Notes under the pieces: model-generated
The model's input: the letters and a program-made list of their open reading frames with translations, nothing else
What the model was told of the DNA's origin: nothing
The model's database searches: none
Assembly: GCA_013396995.1 (NCBI GenBank)
Contig: VWZP01006699.1
Coordinates: forward strand, 310,859 to 374,858
Length of the DNA: 64,000 nucleotides
DNA from: Dicaeum eximium
Taxonomy: Eukaryota; Chordata; Aves; Passeriformes; Dicaeidae
Reading direction: 5' to 3'
Program-made: the position numbers and the translations under genes
Part shown: positions 23,801 through 36,440 of the stretch, piece by piece
How the letters are laid out: every line of letters begins with the position of its first letter
Numbering within the stretch: the stretch's first letter is position 1

Positions 23801-26800
23801 TTCCTGAAGCTTTCTAATTCATGAAGAACAAGTTGCTTCCACTTTCCAAGAATTCCATTGGAAACAGTTTAAAGAGTTTAAACAGTTTAATATATTACTT
23901 CCATTGTGCTTCTTCAAATACTCGCATGATGAACTTGCAGATCACAAATATTTCTGATCCTTTACCATGATTGCCCTTTATATCATCTGATGACAGATAC
24001 CACAAAGTTTTCATCTACCTTCTGAATTGCAGTGGCTTCCTTTTCTAATAAAAAAGGCTTCCCCCACTGTCATTTTATATCCAATATTATTATATATAAG
24101 AACAAAAGGTAGAGCTGATAGTTTTCATGGGTTGGTAGGAGGCTGCTTTGCACCATTCAAACAAGCACTGTGAGGTTTTGATATTTACTGACAAAATAAT
24201 TACAGGCTGTTGCAATAAAATACCCAACATGATTAATGAAGACAACTCACCAGAGTACAGATATACCTGTACTTTCAGGAGAATGCTGATGATGTATCTT
24301 GATGTAAACATGATTAACAACCTTGTTAAATCACGATGACAAGATGGGCTTTAACCAAACAGCTTAGAAAAATACTTGAGAAAAAATGGTGGAAGAGTAA
24401 GATAAAGATGTGGGCATGCAGAAATTCTCAGATTTTCTTTTCCCAGGACAAGGGAGTTGTGTCCCAAGGGTTAACAAGGTTGGGACTGCAGAAATTGTTA
24501 ATGGACTGCTAGTTGTTTCCTGCTCTGTTATCTCTATTGATAGCAGTACACGAACTTCCAATCACACCTGTCTGGCTTCTGCTGAGTAAACCTGCGATTT
24601 CTTAGCAATGGTTTTTCAGTGATCCTTCCAGGAGATAAATTAGCTCTAGAATAGCAACTCAAGTTAAGTGGTTAAAGGAGCCAGCACTACTCACTTTGTT
24701 AAAGACAACACCAAAAAAAAAAAAGGTTTTATTTCCTTGAACAAAGTATAAGCTATTTCATATAAATAAAAACACTGGAGTGGAATTCAGAACTTCAAAT
24801 CCATCTCCCCTTGAAGACCATAATGGTTCCAATCCTAATTGGATTACATATATAAAAGCATTTCTGTCCCAGAGAAGCTTCACAGTGGTCCTAAAATATC
24901 ATTTGGTTTATCACCACAATAGAATACTTGAGATACAAGGGAGATAATTTAATTTCTCTGTCATAAAGCTTGTAATCTACAACAAAAGCTTCAGGGGAAA
25001 AAAAAAGGGCTAAGATAGCCCAGAGGAAAGACCTAGTTCTTTTCTTACTATTTTTATGGTGGCAATTACTGCAGCAGATAATAGCTTTTAGAAGGGACTA
25101 GTGTAGAGCCTGTAACATTCAACCTCCTGCATATTCTATGTCTTACAGAATGTTAAGCACAGAGATGCAAACAGTAGCCAGCACTGAGAGCTGAAATACC
25201 ACAAGTAAAACTGACAGGATTCCAGCATCATCAACACCAAGCTATTGACACCAAACACCCACATCCTGAGGAACTACGATGGTCATCTGAAGTACCCTGT
25301 TTTTTCCATTGTCACATCATCCCATATCACAGCTGTGCACAGCAGAAAGTCAGCTCCTTATTTTACTGAACTGATCTGTTGCACTGGTCAGCAAATATTT
25401 GTTCCTAGTATTTACTTGTTCCAGATTAATCCCCTTAATTCAGGTTATTGCTGTCAGCCACATTTACAGAGATGGGGAACAAAGATGAGGAACAAGGCCC
25501 CAGTTATTCCCTGCTCTGCCACTTCCCCTTTAGGCAGAGCAGCCACAGAACAGGGGAAGAACTACAAACTAGCATAAGACCCATAAGATCAAGGAGTGGC
25601 ATCCAGTGAGAGATGTGATGATTATCACTTTAGAAACATCCAAATGTGACTGTAGACAGGTTTTCACTAGACACTGCTCCACAACCTGTATTTTATTCTT
25701 CAAAGGCTGGTGCCTTTTCTTATACTTGCCTTTTCCTTTACAAAATGAAGATCTTAACCAAGCTGGCCTTCAAACCCCCACTTTGATCCATCTACTAGAG
25801 TCATATATTTAATAGTATTGACTTTTCTACAAATAGAACAAATACTCAGCCAAAAAAGAGACATTGTCATTTTTTATCTACCTTTTACAATCTTTTAAGT
25901 GTACAAAGCCATCCTTCTAAAAGGAAGATTCTTACAAAACCAGCCTCTTTTACACATTACACTTCTCAATTCTATGTGGATAAAAAAGCTAGTTTCACCT
26001 TGCAAAAGAAATTACTGCAGTACAAAAGCTGGACAACCTGCCCAAAGAGCAAGACCAACAGTGATGGCACCAAGGGTGAAATGTTCAGGAGTACTCATTG
26101 CTGAGCTCTTTTCTCGCTACACTCAGTGGGAGAGAAGTTAAATAAACATCAAATGCTTTCTGAATAATTCCACCTAGTGACAAACTACCCACTGTTTTCA
26201 CTGAGACAAGAATCTGGACCCAGAACCTGTAGCCTGTTGACTGAAACATAACATGTACATATTTTCACTTTGTTTACAGTCTCAGGACTGATGGCCCAGA
26301 AAAAAATGATGCAAAGACAAAGTAAAGTCAAGTAACCAAAAGTAAACATATTAGACTGTTTTTCCACACTGACCTGAGAGGCACAAAAACAACATAAGCT
26401 TGAAGAATAACAAAAGTTCTACTAATTTTCCTGGAAGAATGTTTTGTTTTGTTTTCTGGAAGAAGAAACAACTACAAAGTAGCTTATTCCTCAATGCATA
26501 ATCTAGTGAATTTCCAAGGGCAGGAGAGTTTAGAGAATTCAAAGCATATTCTCTTATCATAACTCCAATATGTTTGTTATATCTTATTTGGTTAAAGAGT
26601 TCTAGTGAGTAAAGACTCTCAAGTAATGCTTCAGTCTTCTAAGATACAAACTAAATGTTTCAATAAAAAACAATTTACAATAAAACAACTCACAAAAAAG
26701 TACACATGGATAAAATTAAGTTCCCACCAGTTTTGGGGTACTGTTGATGACCTCTTTGTTTTTATATTTTCCCATGCTTTGATTTTCTCAGGTCTCCTAA

Positions 26801-26984
26801 CCTGATCAGTTTTATGCCAGCATTCCTTGTAAGAAAAAACCATCATTGTCCTTGATCCCTTCCCTACACTGACATCAGGGGAGGTTTGCATGCAGAAAGG
26901 TGACACAGTATTCAGGACAAATGAAAGGGAAAAACAATTTTAGAGCTTTCATGGTCAGGGTCTGCTTGTTTGTGAGAAGCCTGA
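17891..26984. other. Intergenic DNA upstream of XDH, no gene seen
   Basis: About 9 kb of AT-rich DNA. It holds a short ATA microsatellite (20,331-20,345), followed at once by a small hairpin, ATCATCTG/CAGATGAT (20,344-20,364). It also holds the possible MIR-like remnant at 19,806 and several homopolymer A runs (24,712; 25,000). No open frame resembles a known protein. Confidence 0.7.
19806..19880 (+). mobile_element. Possible MIR-like ancient SINE core
   Basis: The words TATTACTATACCCATTTC, AAAGGCAGAGAACCAAG and CATAGAACAGG follow the order of the amniote MIR core (CCATTTTACAGATGAGGAAAC, then CTGAGGCACAGAGAGG). The match is degenerate and made by eye, so this is tentative. Confidence 0.35.
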
Positions 26985-27500
26985 CTCAGCAGTGACTAAA
27001 CAAAAAGCAGGCCCCGATTGGGCCAGGAGAGGGAGAGGATCCTGGGGCTGGAGAGGTCAGCAGCAGGGCTGGAGCGGAGGTCAAGGGCATGGCAGGCAGG
27101 GCCTGGGCACTGCTCCCAGCAGTGAGGGCAGGCAGGGATGGCTAACAGGGCACAGCAGGGTATTTCTCTTGGCCACCCTGCTCTGGTCACTCCACAGCCT
27201 TCAGCAGGACACCAGCACTGGGACAGGGATTACCACCACTGCTCCAGGCTAAGACTTGGTGCAGACCACCTTAAATGCAGCGAACCTTCTCACAAGCAGA
27301 CTTGAAGAGAGGACCTGCAAAAAGCCCAGACATCCACTGCTTGTATAAAGGAAAATGGTGAGCAAGGACCAACACTCCATGGAGCCTCAGTGACCCCTGT
27401 CCCTACCTCAGCCTAGTGGCTGCTCTTTCCAGCTTGACATGGGCTCAGCTGTCCAAGCCTGGGAGCACCTGCTCCCAGGGCCATGGGAGAGACATGTAGG
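26985..27500. other. GC-rich, CpG-poor interval
   Basis: A sudden rise in G and C, rich in CAGG, GGGC and AGCAG words but with few CpG, stands out from AT-rich flanks. Open frames here on both strands come from low stop-codon density. It could be a degraded repeat or a regulatory block; I do not recognise it. Confidence 0.45.
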
Positions 27501-28400
27501 TAACATAACCACCAAAAGCTGGAACAACCAGAGGCTAGACAGAGAAATGGCATGGGAAGACCAGAGACACTTTAAAAGGGAAAATTGACCAAAAAAATTA
27601 AATTACAGAATAAAAAGTGAGCAAAGGAAAATTATTTTATGGGAAAAATACAATAGATTCTTTGGGGAAAAGAAAAAGATCACTAAATTATTTCAGCTAT
27701 CAATTAAAAAGTCTTCTGGCCCTGCCCAGACTGACAAGGCAGAATAGGATGGTTTTCTGTGCAATACAACTTCTGCACTACACAGGACACTTCAAAAGCT
27801 GCCCTGACAAGCTATAAATAATTAACTTAATCCACATTGTGCAAGCAACAGAGCAAAAGATTACGAAATCCATTTATGCAATGGAGACATGCTACATTGG
27901 GACACTCAGAATACACCTCAGCAAGCTGATGGGCCTCTTCTACTTCTTATACATGAAATGGAAAACATGGGAAAAACAGACACAGCATAAGGTAAATTTG
28001 ATTTAAAATGTGGAACTCCTACACTGTAAGAAAAGAAAAACATTTTGTAAATTACTCATTGACATTCTGTCACACAGCATTACTAATATTGAACTTCAAC
28101 AAAAAAGACAACACAACAATTGTCTATTCTATTTACTCCACTGGAAAAACTATAAAGGGTACACAGTCTGACAATCTAGATAAACTAGGATAAATTAATA
28201 ATATAACCCTTCTTTTTCCCTCCACTTTATGTTCTGGTAAGAAGATGACAGTTTTCCTGTAAGCTTCCTATTTAAAAAAATTCTTCACAAATGATTTCAG
28301 CAAATTGTTCCTGATGTACTGATAATGCAAACTTCAACAAGTGCTCCCCTCAACACAAGAAGTTTCCAAACAATTAGGACTGACTAATTACAACTACAAA
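27501..28400. other. Intergenic DNA, nothing recognised
   Basis: AT-rich sequence between the GC-rich interval and the CR1 copy. I see no gene, repeat or notable structure. Confidence 0.6.
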
Positions 28401-29420
28401 ATCATAGAATTGTTTAGGTTGGAAAAGACCTCTAAGATCATCAAGTCCAATGTTAACCCAGCACTGCCAAGTCCACCACTTAACCATGGATCTGAGTGCC
28501 ACATCCACAGATGTTTTAAATACCTCCAGGGATGGTGACCTCCTCCCCAGGCAATCTGTTCCAGGGCTTGACAACCCTTTCCATGGAAGAAATTCATCCA
28601 ACCTAAACCTTCCTGCTGCAATTTGAGGCCATTCCCTCCTGTCCTGTGTCAGGAAGAGACTAACCCCTGCCTGGCTACAGCCTCTTTTTCAGGTAAATCA
28701 TAGAGAACACAAGGTTTCCCCTGAGCCTCCTTATTTCCAGGCTGAGCCCCCCCAGCTCCCTCAGCTGCTCCTCATCAGACCTGTGCTCCAGACCTTTCCC
28801 CAGCTCCCTTGTCCTTCTCTGGAGTCTCTCCAGCACCTCAGTGTGTTTCCCATAGAGAGGGGCTCAGAACTGAACACAGGCTTTGAGGTGTGGCCTCACC
28901 AGTGCCAAGTACAGGGGGACAATCACTGCCCTGGTCCTGCTGGCCACACTCTTGCTCATACAGACCAGGATACCATTGGCTTTCTTGGCCACCTGGACAT
29001 GCTGCTGGCTCACATTCAGCCACTATTGACCAGCATTCCCAGGTCCTTTTTCACCAGCAGCTTTCCAGCCACTCTGCCCCCAGCCTGTAGAGATGCCTGG
29101 GGCTGCTGTGACCCAAATGCAGGACTGGCACTTCACATTATTGAATCTATACAGACCAGCAATCCAACCAGTCCAGACCCCTTTGTGGAGACTTCCTACC
29201 CCCCAGCAGATGGACAGACTAGCTGAGGGTGCACTCAATCCCCACTTCCAGATCATTGATAAAGATAGGAGACAAGGATGGCCCCAGTGCTGAGCCCTGG
29301 GGAGCACCGCTTGTGACTGGGCACCAGCTGGATTTAACTCCTTTCACCACCATTCTCTGGCCATCCTGACAGGTTTTTTTTACCCATCCACAGCCTTTCT
29401 CTCATCCACTAAGAAAAGTG
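28401..29420 (-). mobile_element. CR1 LINE, about 1 kb 3' portion with reverse-transcriptase remnant
   Basis: The plus strand begins ATCATAGAATTGTTTAGG and reads through the antisense CR1 3' UTR and the end of ORF2, including TTAAATACCTCCAGGGATGG, CTCCTCATCAGACCTGTGCT and GAGCCCTGGGGAGCACC. In the minus direction, fragments such as RFNNVKCQS and INDLEVGIECTLS in broken frames recall the C-terminal reverse transcriptase. Frameshifts and stops make it inactive. Near 29,370-29,390 the sequence jumps from TTTTTTTTACCCATC to CCACAGCCTTTCTCTCATCC. These words are well separated in intact copies, so there is an internal deletion. Confidence 0.93.
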
Positions 29421-30866
29421 AGACAACTCACAGACTATGTATGCTATTGAATCATTTGAATATCATCATACAATTGAGAGTATTCATTTCCTTGCCTGGA
29501 GAAAGCAAGCTCTTGTCACCCTTGCTTGGTGAGACTTTATAACCCTCTTTACTGATTCCCAATGAAAAATTCAAGACCAAATTTAACATTTGTGGTTTTT
29601 TAGTCGTTCCATGTTCAGTATGTATGAAGATCACTGCACACATCAGAGCTATTAAACTGTTGCTCTGTTTATCCCACATCTCACACAGTATTTTAAATAA
29701 GCACTTTCGAGGTACAGAAGTGAGGGAAAGACAATCTGGTTGCCAAGTTATGGCAAGGCATTGGAACTCCCTTTCCTCAAGGAACTCACTCCAGATGACA
29801 CCTACTTTAACAGGGTAAACCCCATACTTGGAAAAGCACAGGCAGACAACAGGCTCTGAAAAGGTGACAAGGCTCTGATGAAGAGGTACCAAGTGACTTA
29901 TGAAGTTAAAAGAAGTCTAGAGCTTTTTTTACACTGAGATATCAGAGGACACGTATATGATGCCATATTCTGTATTTAAAGCCTTCTCTTAGTAAGCATG
30001 GCATTCAGCCTGGGCCAAGCATTTCCACAAGAGGCAAACTGATTTTACAGTACTCTTGGAGGCAGCACTACACTGAGTTGAATATGCTCAAGTTCAACAG
30101 GAGACTTTCTGTATAAATACAGACTAAGCCAAGCAGGGGTTACACTGTTCACACAGTCAGATAGCTCATCTGTGATTATGACCAGGTATTTTGAGTTTCC
30201 CATTTAGCACCACAGAACCTTCAGGTGCAAGAAAAGAAAGGATGGGATAGATGAATCTTAATATTTCCTTTTTTTCATTCCTTCACCTTTTAGTCTATCT
30301 CCTCCATAACTGTCTTAAGACCATGACTCTTACTGCCTTCAGTTGAGCTTTTACTCAGAATCCACTGTCTTTGATTCATACAGAACTGTGACTTCAAAAG
30401 TTCCTTTGAAGTATGTAAACAGAATAATAATAAATAGGTTTTGACAGTGACTCCCCTGAAGGAATTTTTTTAATTGATCTGACTACATTATCTATGCCAA
30501 AATCTTCTGTATCTCCACTGAAAACCCAAACTGATTCAGGACTCGTGCCATATATTTCAGACTCTTCAGCCCATGTCTGAGTGCAAAAGCAATGCTAGAC
30601 TGCAGAATCCCACTCCACAGTGGATCACTGCTGCCTCAATTTCTGACCATGCTGCCAATAGAAGGGTGATTACCCCTCTGATACAGGCTGTTTGTCTGGA
30701 AAGGTGATGACATATTTCCCTTCCTTATATTTGTTCCCTATTCAGTTGCCTACTTCTGCTCTGCAGCTTAATGACTCAAGGCTGGCTTACTGCTCCCTTC
30801 ATACAGTCTTCCTGACATGGCTTGAATGTCTTTCCCTCATTTAATTCTCTTCTGGGAATGGAATTA

Positions 30867-30892
30867 AAGCACAGCCCTTCTGGGCTGTGCTT
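30867..30892. other. Perfect 11-bp hairpin
   Basis: AAGCACAGCCC (30,867-30,877), a TTCT loop, then GGGCTGTGCTT (30,882-30,892) is a perfect inverted repeat. It is too short for a typical microRNA precursor and is listed as a structure only. Confidence 0.8.
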
Positions 30893-33800
30893 CCCAAGGC
30901 CCATGTTAAACAGAGCAATGTCTTCTATTTGACTTTTTAAAATTTGTGTTCAATAAGATGCTGTGGGCTTGTTTTTTTGGTGGTGCATCTCACTGTTGAC
31001 ATTTTATCAACAAAAATTTCCTTTCCCTTTTGATTACTGCAGGGCATTCCTAAGGCAGTGTAACAGCAGCCAAAACCTGCCCAGACAGGCTAAAAACATG
31101 ATGCAAACACATGTATTCAGGTCTGTTGTGAACATACAAAAAGCATACCCTGTTAAAAAAATAAAGTCTGACTGCAGAAGCAGCTCTTTGATCAGCATGT
31201 TTAAACAGCAGGAATTTAGACACCTAAGTACCTGAGTAACCAGATACTTACATTTAGTATCTCATTCAGACATCTGATTCTGCTGTCTTCCCTCCTGCTC
31301 CTATGAAACTGAACTCTTCTCAGGAAATGTTTCATGACTGCATTCACTGGAATTAACTTCCATTCTTTTATTGTCAGCTGGTTCCTCTTCCATGAAAGAA
31401 ATCAAACATTTTTTGAAATAAGTGTTCCTAACACACAAGATTTTGACACAGTCTCTGCACTTTTTTTCCTCAGCTGGTGACTTGAGTTTCCTCATTCCAA
31501 GTATAACCAGCTTCTTCCATTTGGTGCAAAGTGAACCTGTACCATGTTATCTGTTCATGACTTCTCCACTGCCTGTACTCTGATTAGTCCATTGTTTTCC
31601 TCTTGTGGTTCTTAGTCTCCAGCATCTGGAAAAAAATGTTAAGCCTTCCCTTGTATCTGTGCTTTTAACCCCAGTTAAAGTCTCTATTGCCAGTACTTTA
31701 TCCCATACCAAAACAAGCTACAGCCCCCAGTCAGCTTTTCTGACCCAAGTAAGCATTTCTCACCTAGGCTGCTATGCTCAGCTTAAAGGATTTACCTGAC
31801 CAACTCCAACCCTAATACCTGAGCCCTGTAGTATTTCCTAAGCAGCTTAGGAACCCAGGAAACTGGCCAAGAACATGATCATCAGTATGGAGAATCCACA
31901 TGAGTTATGCCCATCAGGCAGAGTGTCATCCCAGGCCCCAGTTAGACTCGGTCCATTGAACCAAATACTGGATTCATTACCCTTCTTGACTTCCTTGAGA
32001 GTGAAGGCAGCAGACCTCCATCCTTGGCTATGTAGTGCTCCTCTGCACCTCCTATTTCTGACCTTAGTGTAGAGTAGACTTGGTTGCAGAAAAGAGAAAA
32101 TCTGCCTAATGGTATAGTCAATGGCTCCTTGGTGTGGACAAGTTGGTTCTCCTTGCAGCTGTGTTCCTGCATTCCAGGATCAAGCCAGCTGGCTTCCTCC
32201 AGCCTGAGTGTCCTGCACTCCATGTCCTGTCCTGGGGTCCATGTATGGCCACTTTTGCAATTCAGTCACCACCTACAGTGGCTGCAGCAACTGGCATGTT
32301 TCCCCTTGTGTGCTACCTCTTATCTGGCACCCTTTAAAAAAAGTTCCAGAGCTACATTCCCAACAAGTCAGGACCAAAACCAAGGTGAAGAATTATTGTT
32401 GTGCCCAACAGCAAATCAGGACTCTTTGACTCCAGTATCAGAAGGTTTGATCTGCTTTATTAAAATGACTCCATTGTTCAGAAGGATTGGGCTATATGTG
32501 CCCAGGTACCAAGTTTAGATGCTTACTTCATGCTCAGTACAAGAATGCCAGAATGCTTAGAATGCCATGATAACAATTCTCCATATCACTGGCTAAGGAA
32601 AAAGGATCCACATCCCCCATATGGGAGACGGGGCAGCCAAACACCACCCGTGTCCTTGAAACACACAGCTCAGAGATAAGTTTATACAATTCTGTGCTGA
32701 GAAAATGAGCTCTCTCCTGGGAATAAAACCTCAGCAGGTTTGCACCCAAGAAACTCATAAAATATCAAGACTACAGGGAACTCCAGAGACATAGACGGAA
32801 GCAGAAATAGCAGCAGAGTGCCTTGTTTCCCCCTGGGGAGGTGGAAAACAGAGAGGCTCCTGCTGTCCTCTCTCACCTGACGAAGAGAGATGGTCTCTGC
32901 CCAACAATGGTTAATTTTGGTTTCCTTGCCATCCTGGATCCTCTTAGTAGTCTAATGAAAAAAAAAAGTCTACAGTCCAAAATAGCTTACTATTTTTCTG
33001 TTTGTTAGAGCAAACAGCTTGATGACAACAAGCTTTTCAGGCCTAAAACAGCCTAGCAGACCCTAAATGAGCTTCTTGCTTTTTATACAGATTTAATTTC
33101 CTGAAGTCTGTGCCTGAGGTCACTGCTCTGCTAGACAGACAACCCCAAAATGAAGCATCCACACCTGTTTTGCCCAGCCTCTGTAACTTTTCCAATATGC
33201 ATACAATTAGAGAGGAGAAATTCAGAGCTAGCTGAGATTTCTCTAGCCCCAGACAATTTCTTCTAATAAAGCACACCTTTGTCAGTAACAGCTTCCCCTT
33301 CTGTCCCAGCCCACACCACAAAATGCTTCCATTAAACCAGTGCAGTGGGAATCCAAAGGGTACAGGGATCTCTTCTTGACAGAATGCTCGGACACCTCCC
33401 TTCTGTGTGTCTCTATTTGGCCGTAAGTTTTTCTGCCACACCTATTTCCCTCTCCTCCAAACAGGGGCCCCATGCTGTTGAGGAGTGAGGCAGCACCTTC
33501 AACCCCCCACAACCACCACTGCAAGGAATGTGTGTGAGGTTTGTGGATTGCCAGCATGGCCCAAGTCCAGCACTGATGGGGAGATTGAGTCTCGATGAAG
33601 CACGCTGGCTGCTGGCAAGCAGGGGGCTGGAGTGTCACCCCAACATCCACTGGAACAGAGTCAAAGATGCCACAAGGCTTAACTGGAGATGCAAGGAGAA
33701 TTTGGAAACAGTGCATTCCTCTTTCAAAGTAAATTATGCAATCCCACAATGACAAAACCTATCTGGGAAACAGACATGGCAGAAGAACTGTAAAGTCAGA

Positions 33801-36094
33801 TGTGGGATCCTACGCATCATAGACCAACCCTTCAAAGTGTATACCAGAAGCAAAGAAAATAAGATTTCTGCTCTGACTCACTCATATAATAGGATGCCTC
33901 AAATGACTCAATAGTATACTGTCACATGTGTCATCCTGGAAAGTTTGTACAAGTATTCATAATTACTCAGGAACTGTTTATAAATTTTTATTTTATGTTT
34001 ATAAATTTATAAATATTGGCAAACCAAAGGAGACATCCCATTCACAGCATAATCCTTTTGTATCCTCCTAGTGTGGATTTGAAATTAATAGGATATAAAC
34101 AGTAAATTTAAAGCCACTTTACTGGAACCCAATTTACCTATCAGATACAGGCCAAAAGTTATACCTTACCGATGAAAGAGTGCATACAAGAATATTGACA
34201 TTTTGCTAAAGAAAACATTGCAAGGAAAAATTCTTTGCCAAAAAGAATTGCAGAATTACCAAGAATGAAAAAGCTTCTGTGCATTTATTCATACTGTTAC
34301 ATCCCAGATGTAGCTGACACATATAGGCCAACTACAGCAGAGACCTCAAAACTACACCTGTACACAGCTGTTAGAACAGGAGCATCACAGAGGAACCATC
34401 AGAGCACTGCCAAGGGTAGTTTTGGTCAACTGTATTGTTTCCTGAAAAAAAATCCTAAAAGCCCACATACAGAAACCCTTTTCTTCTAACCACCAATTGC
34501 TGCTTACCCTGGCTAAACACTGCCTGAATTCTCTCTTGGGCCATTTCACCTCCTGTCTCAAAAAGACAATTTGACTACCTTTCAAAAGCTGTTTATACAC
34601 AGGGCTTTTTTCCCTACTCTTTACTTCCCATTTCATTAACTTTGCAACACCAAAACACGTGCAAGCACATCTTTATCACTGCCACATTACAGATTTTCTT
34701 CACTAAGGTACTTAGCTCCTGCAGCCTTACTGGAAATGTCAGGGAAGCACATCACTGCCCTGTGCCACCCATCCGTGCTGATGATGCAAGTTGTGCTCTC
34801 TGCAAAGGCACCTATTTCAGTACCCTGGAATTTCCTTCCCAAACACAAGTTCTCCTAAATTCCAAGTTACTTGTCCTGGGAAATTCAGCCAAGCCCAAGG
34901 CAAGGACATCTCTTGGATGCTCATCTATGGGATGCAGTGAACATATGGCTCATATTATTCACTGCAGAGGCAGTGCTAATGCTTTTTAGCCAGTGGAAAT
35001 CAGCAGATCACATCCAGGAAAACCTTGCTGACAAAAACTGCATTGTGCAGCTAGTACAGAAAGCCTGGTTTCCATCTGACATGTTGCTGCATCAGTAGAG
35101 CCAAGGGATAGTGTGCCCAGTTTCAGACTACACCAGAAAGACAAGGTCATGCCTTGGATGATTTATTCTATACTGATCACAGCTCTTTGAGATTATCTTG
35201 CTAGATATCGTAAAGAATGCATATGTAGAATGTACAGACTACACTACCCACTTGCTCTAAAAGATTTGCTTTCCAACTTGTTGAGGCAGCACTTTTGCCC
35301 TTTATCTAAGATCAAAGATGTTAGGAATGTCCCATAGTCCTTGGATACTCTGCTGTTTCAGGTGCCTCTTCCCCCTTCAGTTTAAGAAGCTCAGGCAAAC
35401 CAGACCACAGAATTGCTAACGAAGTTGTGAACTTAAGGTCTTTTTTTGAGGGGGAATCTGTGGTTTTGTTCTGTTTTTTAATTAAACCAATCAGGAAAGA
35501 TAATTCCTCCTATTTCCCAACATTAGTTCAGCCCACTCACTACTCTTCCAGGCAGGTAAATGCAGCTGCATTTCTAACTGTGAAATCTGATAATATGTAA
35601 AAATACCTGCAGCAAAGGCGCAGGTATTCATGACATGCAGCTCCTCAGACATGCCAGCATTTTTAGAAGACAAGTAGTTAGCAGCCAGACACTTTGACCT
35701 AGCAGGATGTAGAACCAGAATTAAACTGAGCAGATTGCCAAAAGACTTTGTAATTAACTTCCTCCAGGACTAGTCTATCAGTGGGATGTAGTTTGAAGCA
35801 ATTATGCGTAGGAGATTTTTATAACTTCACAGTTGCATTTCCTAAACGCTTCACACACATATGGAACCTTGGGGATGAGTTTGCACTGTGTTACTTACAC
35901 CAGCCTATCATAAAGGCATATCCTATAACTGCATTTCTGTAGGCAGATGGAGTATGAGATTAATATTGAAGTCACTAGCTCATATTTTAATGAGCTTTGC
36001 AGAGTATCCACAGAAGTTATACCTGAGCAATATATCAGGCAGCTTTTCCTCAGGTGAACTTGGCAAGCAAAGGTTAAAAAAGTTCATCTGCTAT

Positions 36095-36128
36095 TACAAA
36101 GGAGCTCAGCTGTCAGGGCTCCTTTGTA
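36095..36128. other. 11-bp hairpin with 12-nt loop
   Basis: TACAAAGGAGC (36,095-36,105) pairs perfectly with GCTCCTTTGTA (36,118-36,128) around a 12-nt loop. No function can be assigned. Confidence 0.8.
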
Positions 36129-36440
36129 CTCACTGAGCAATCTGATGCATTACAATACAGCTAATTGCCCCAGACACTCTTCTATTCCCACAGAAATAAA
36201 AAAAAACTTCACTAATGATCTTTGGAGGTGCAGGCTGGGGCTTTCACTTTTCCTGGAAGCTTTGTGATTCAGACAATACAACTGCTGTTACTCTGATTCT
36301 CAATGGGAAACTAATAGACTTTCTTACTCCAGCTCCTAAAGGAGACTCCGAGTTGCTAACTGTCCTTTGATAGCAGTGAAAAGCATGTGCTGAATAAGAG
36401 AGAAAAAGTTACATTATAGGCAGATTAATTCAATGAAACC

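Larger units (their letters stand above)
29421..36440. other. Intergenic DNA, no gene seen
   Basis: Seven kilobases without a recognisable coding exon. Overlapping open frames on both strands at 32.0-32.5 and 33.0-33.8 kb match nothing known to me. Short hairpins occur at 30,867-30,892 and 36,095-36,128. An AT-rich direct repeat, GTTTATAAATTT, occurs twice near 33,976-34,011. Confidence 0.65.

Noticed and set aside
28783..29307. Open frames on both strands at 28.8-29.3 kb
   Set aside because: They fall inside the decayed CR1 element; only broken reverse-transcriptase fragments are present on the minus strand.
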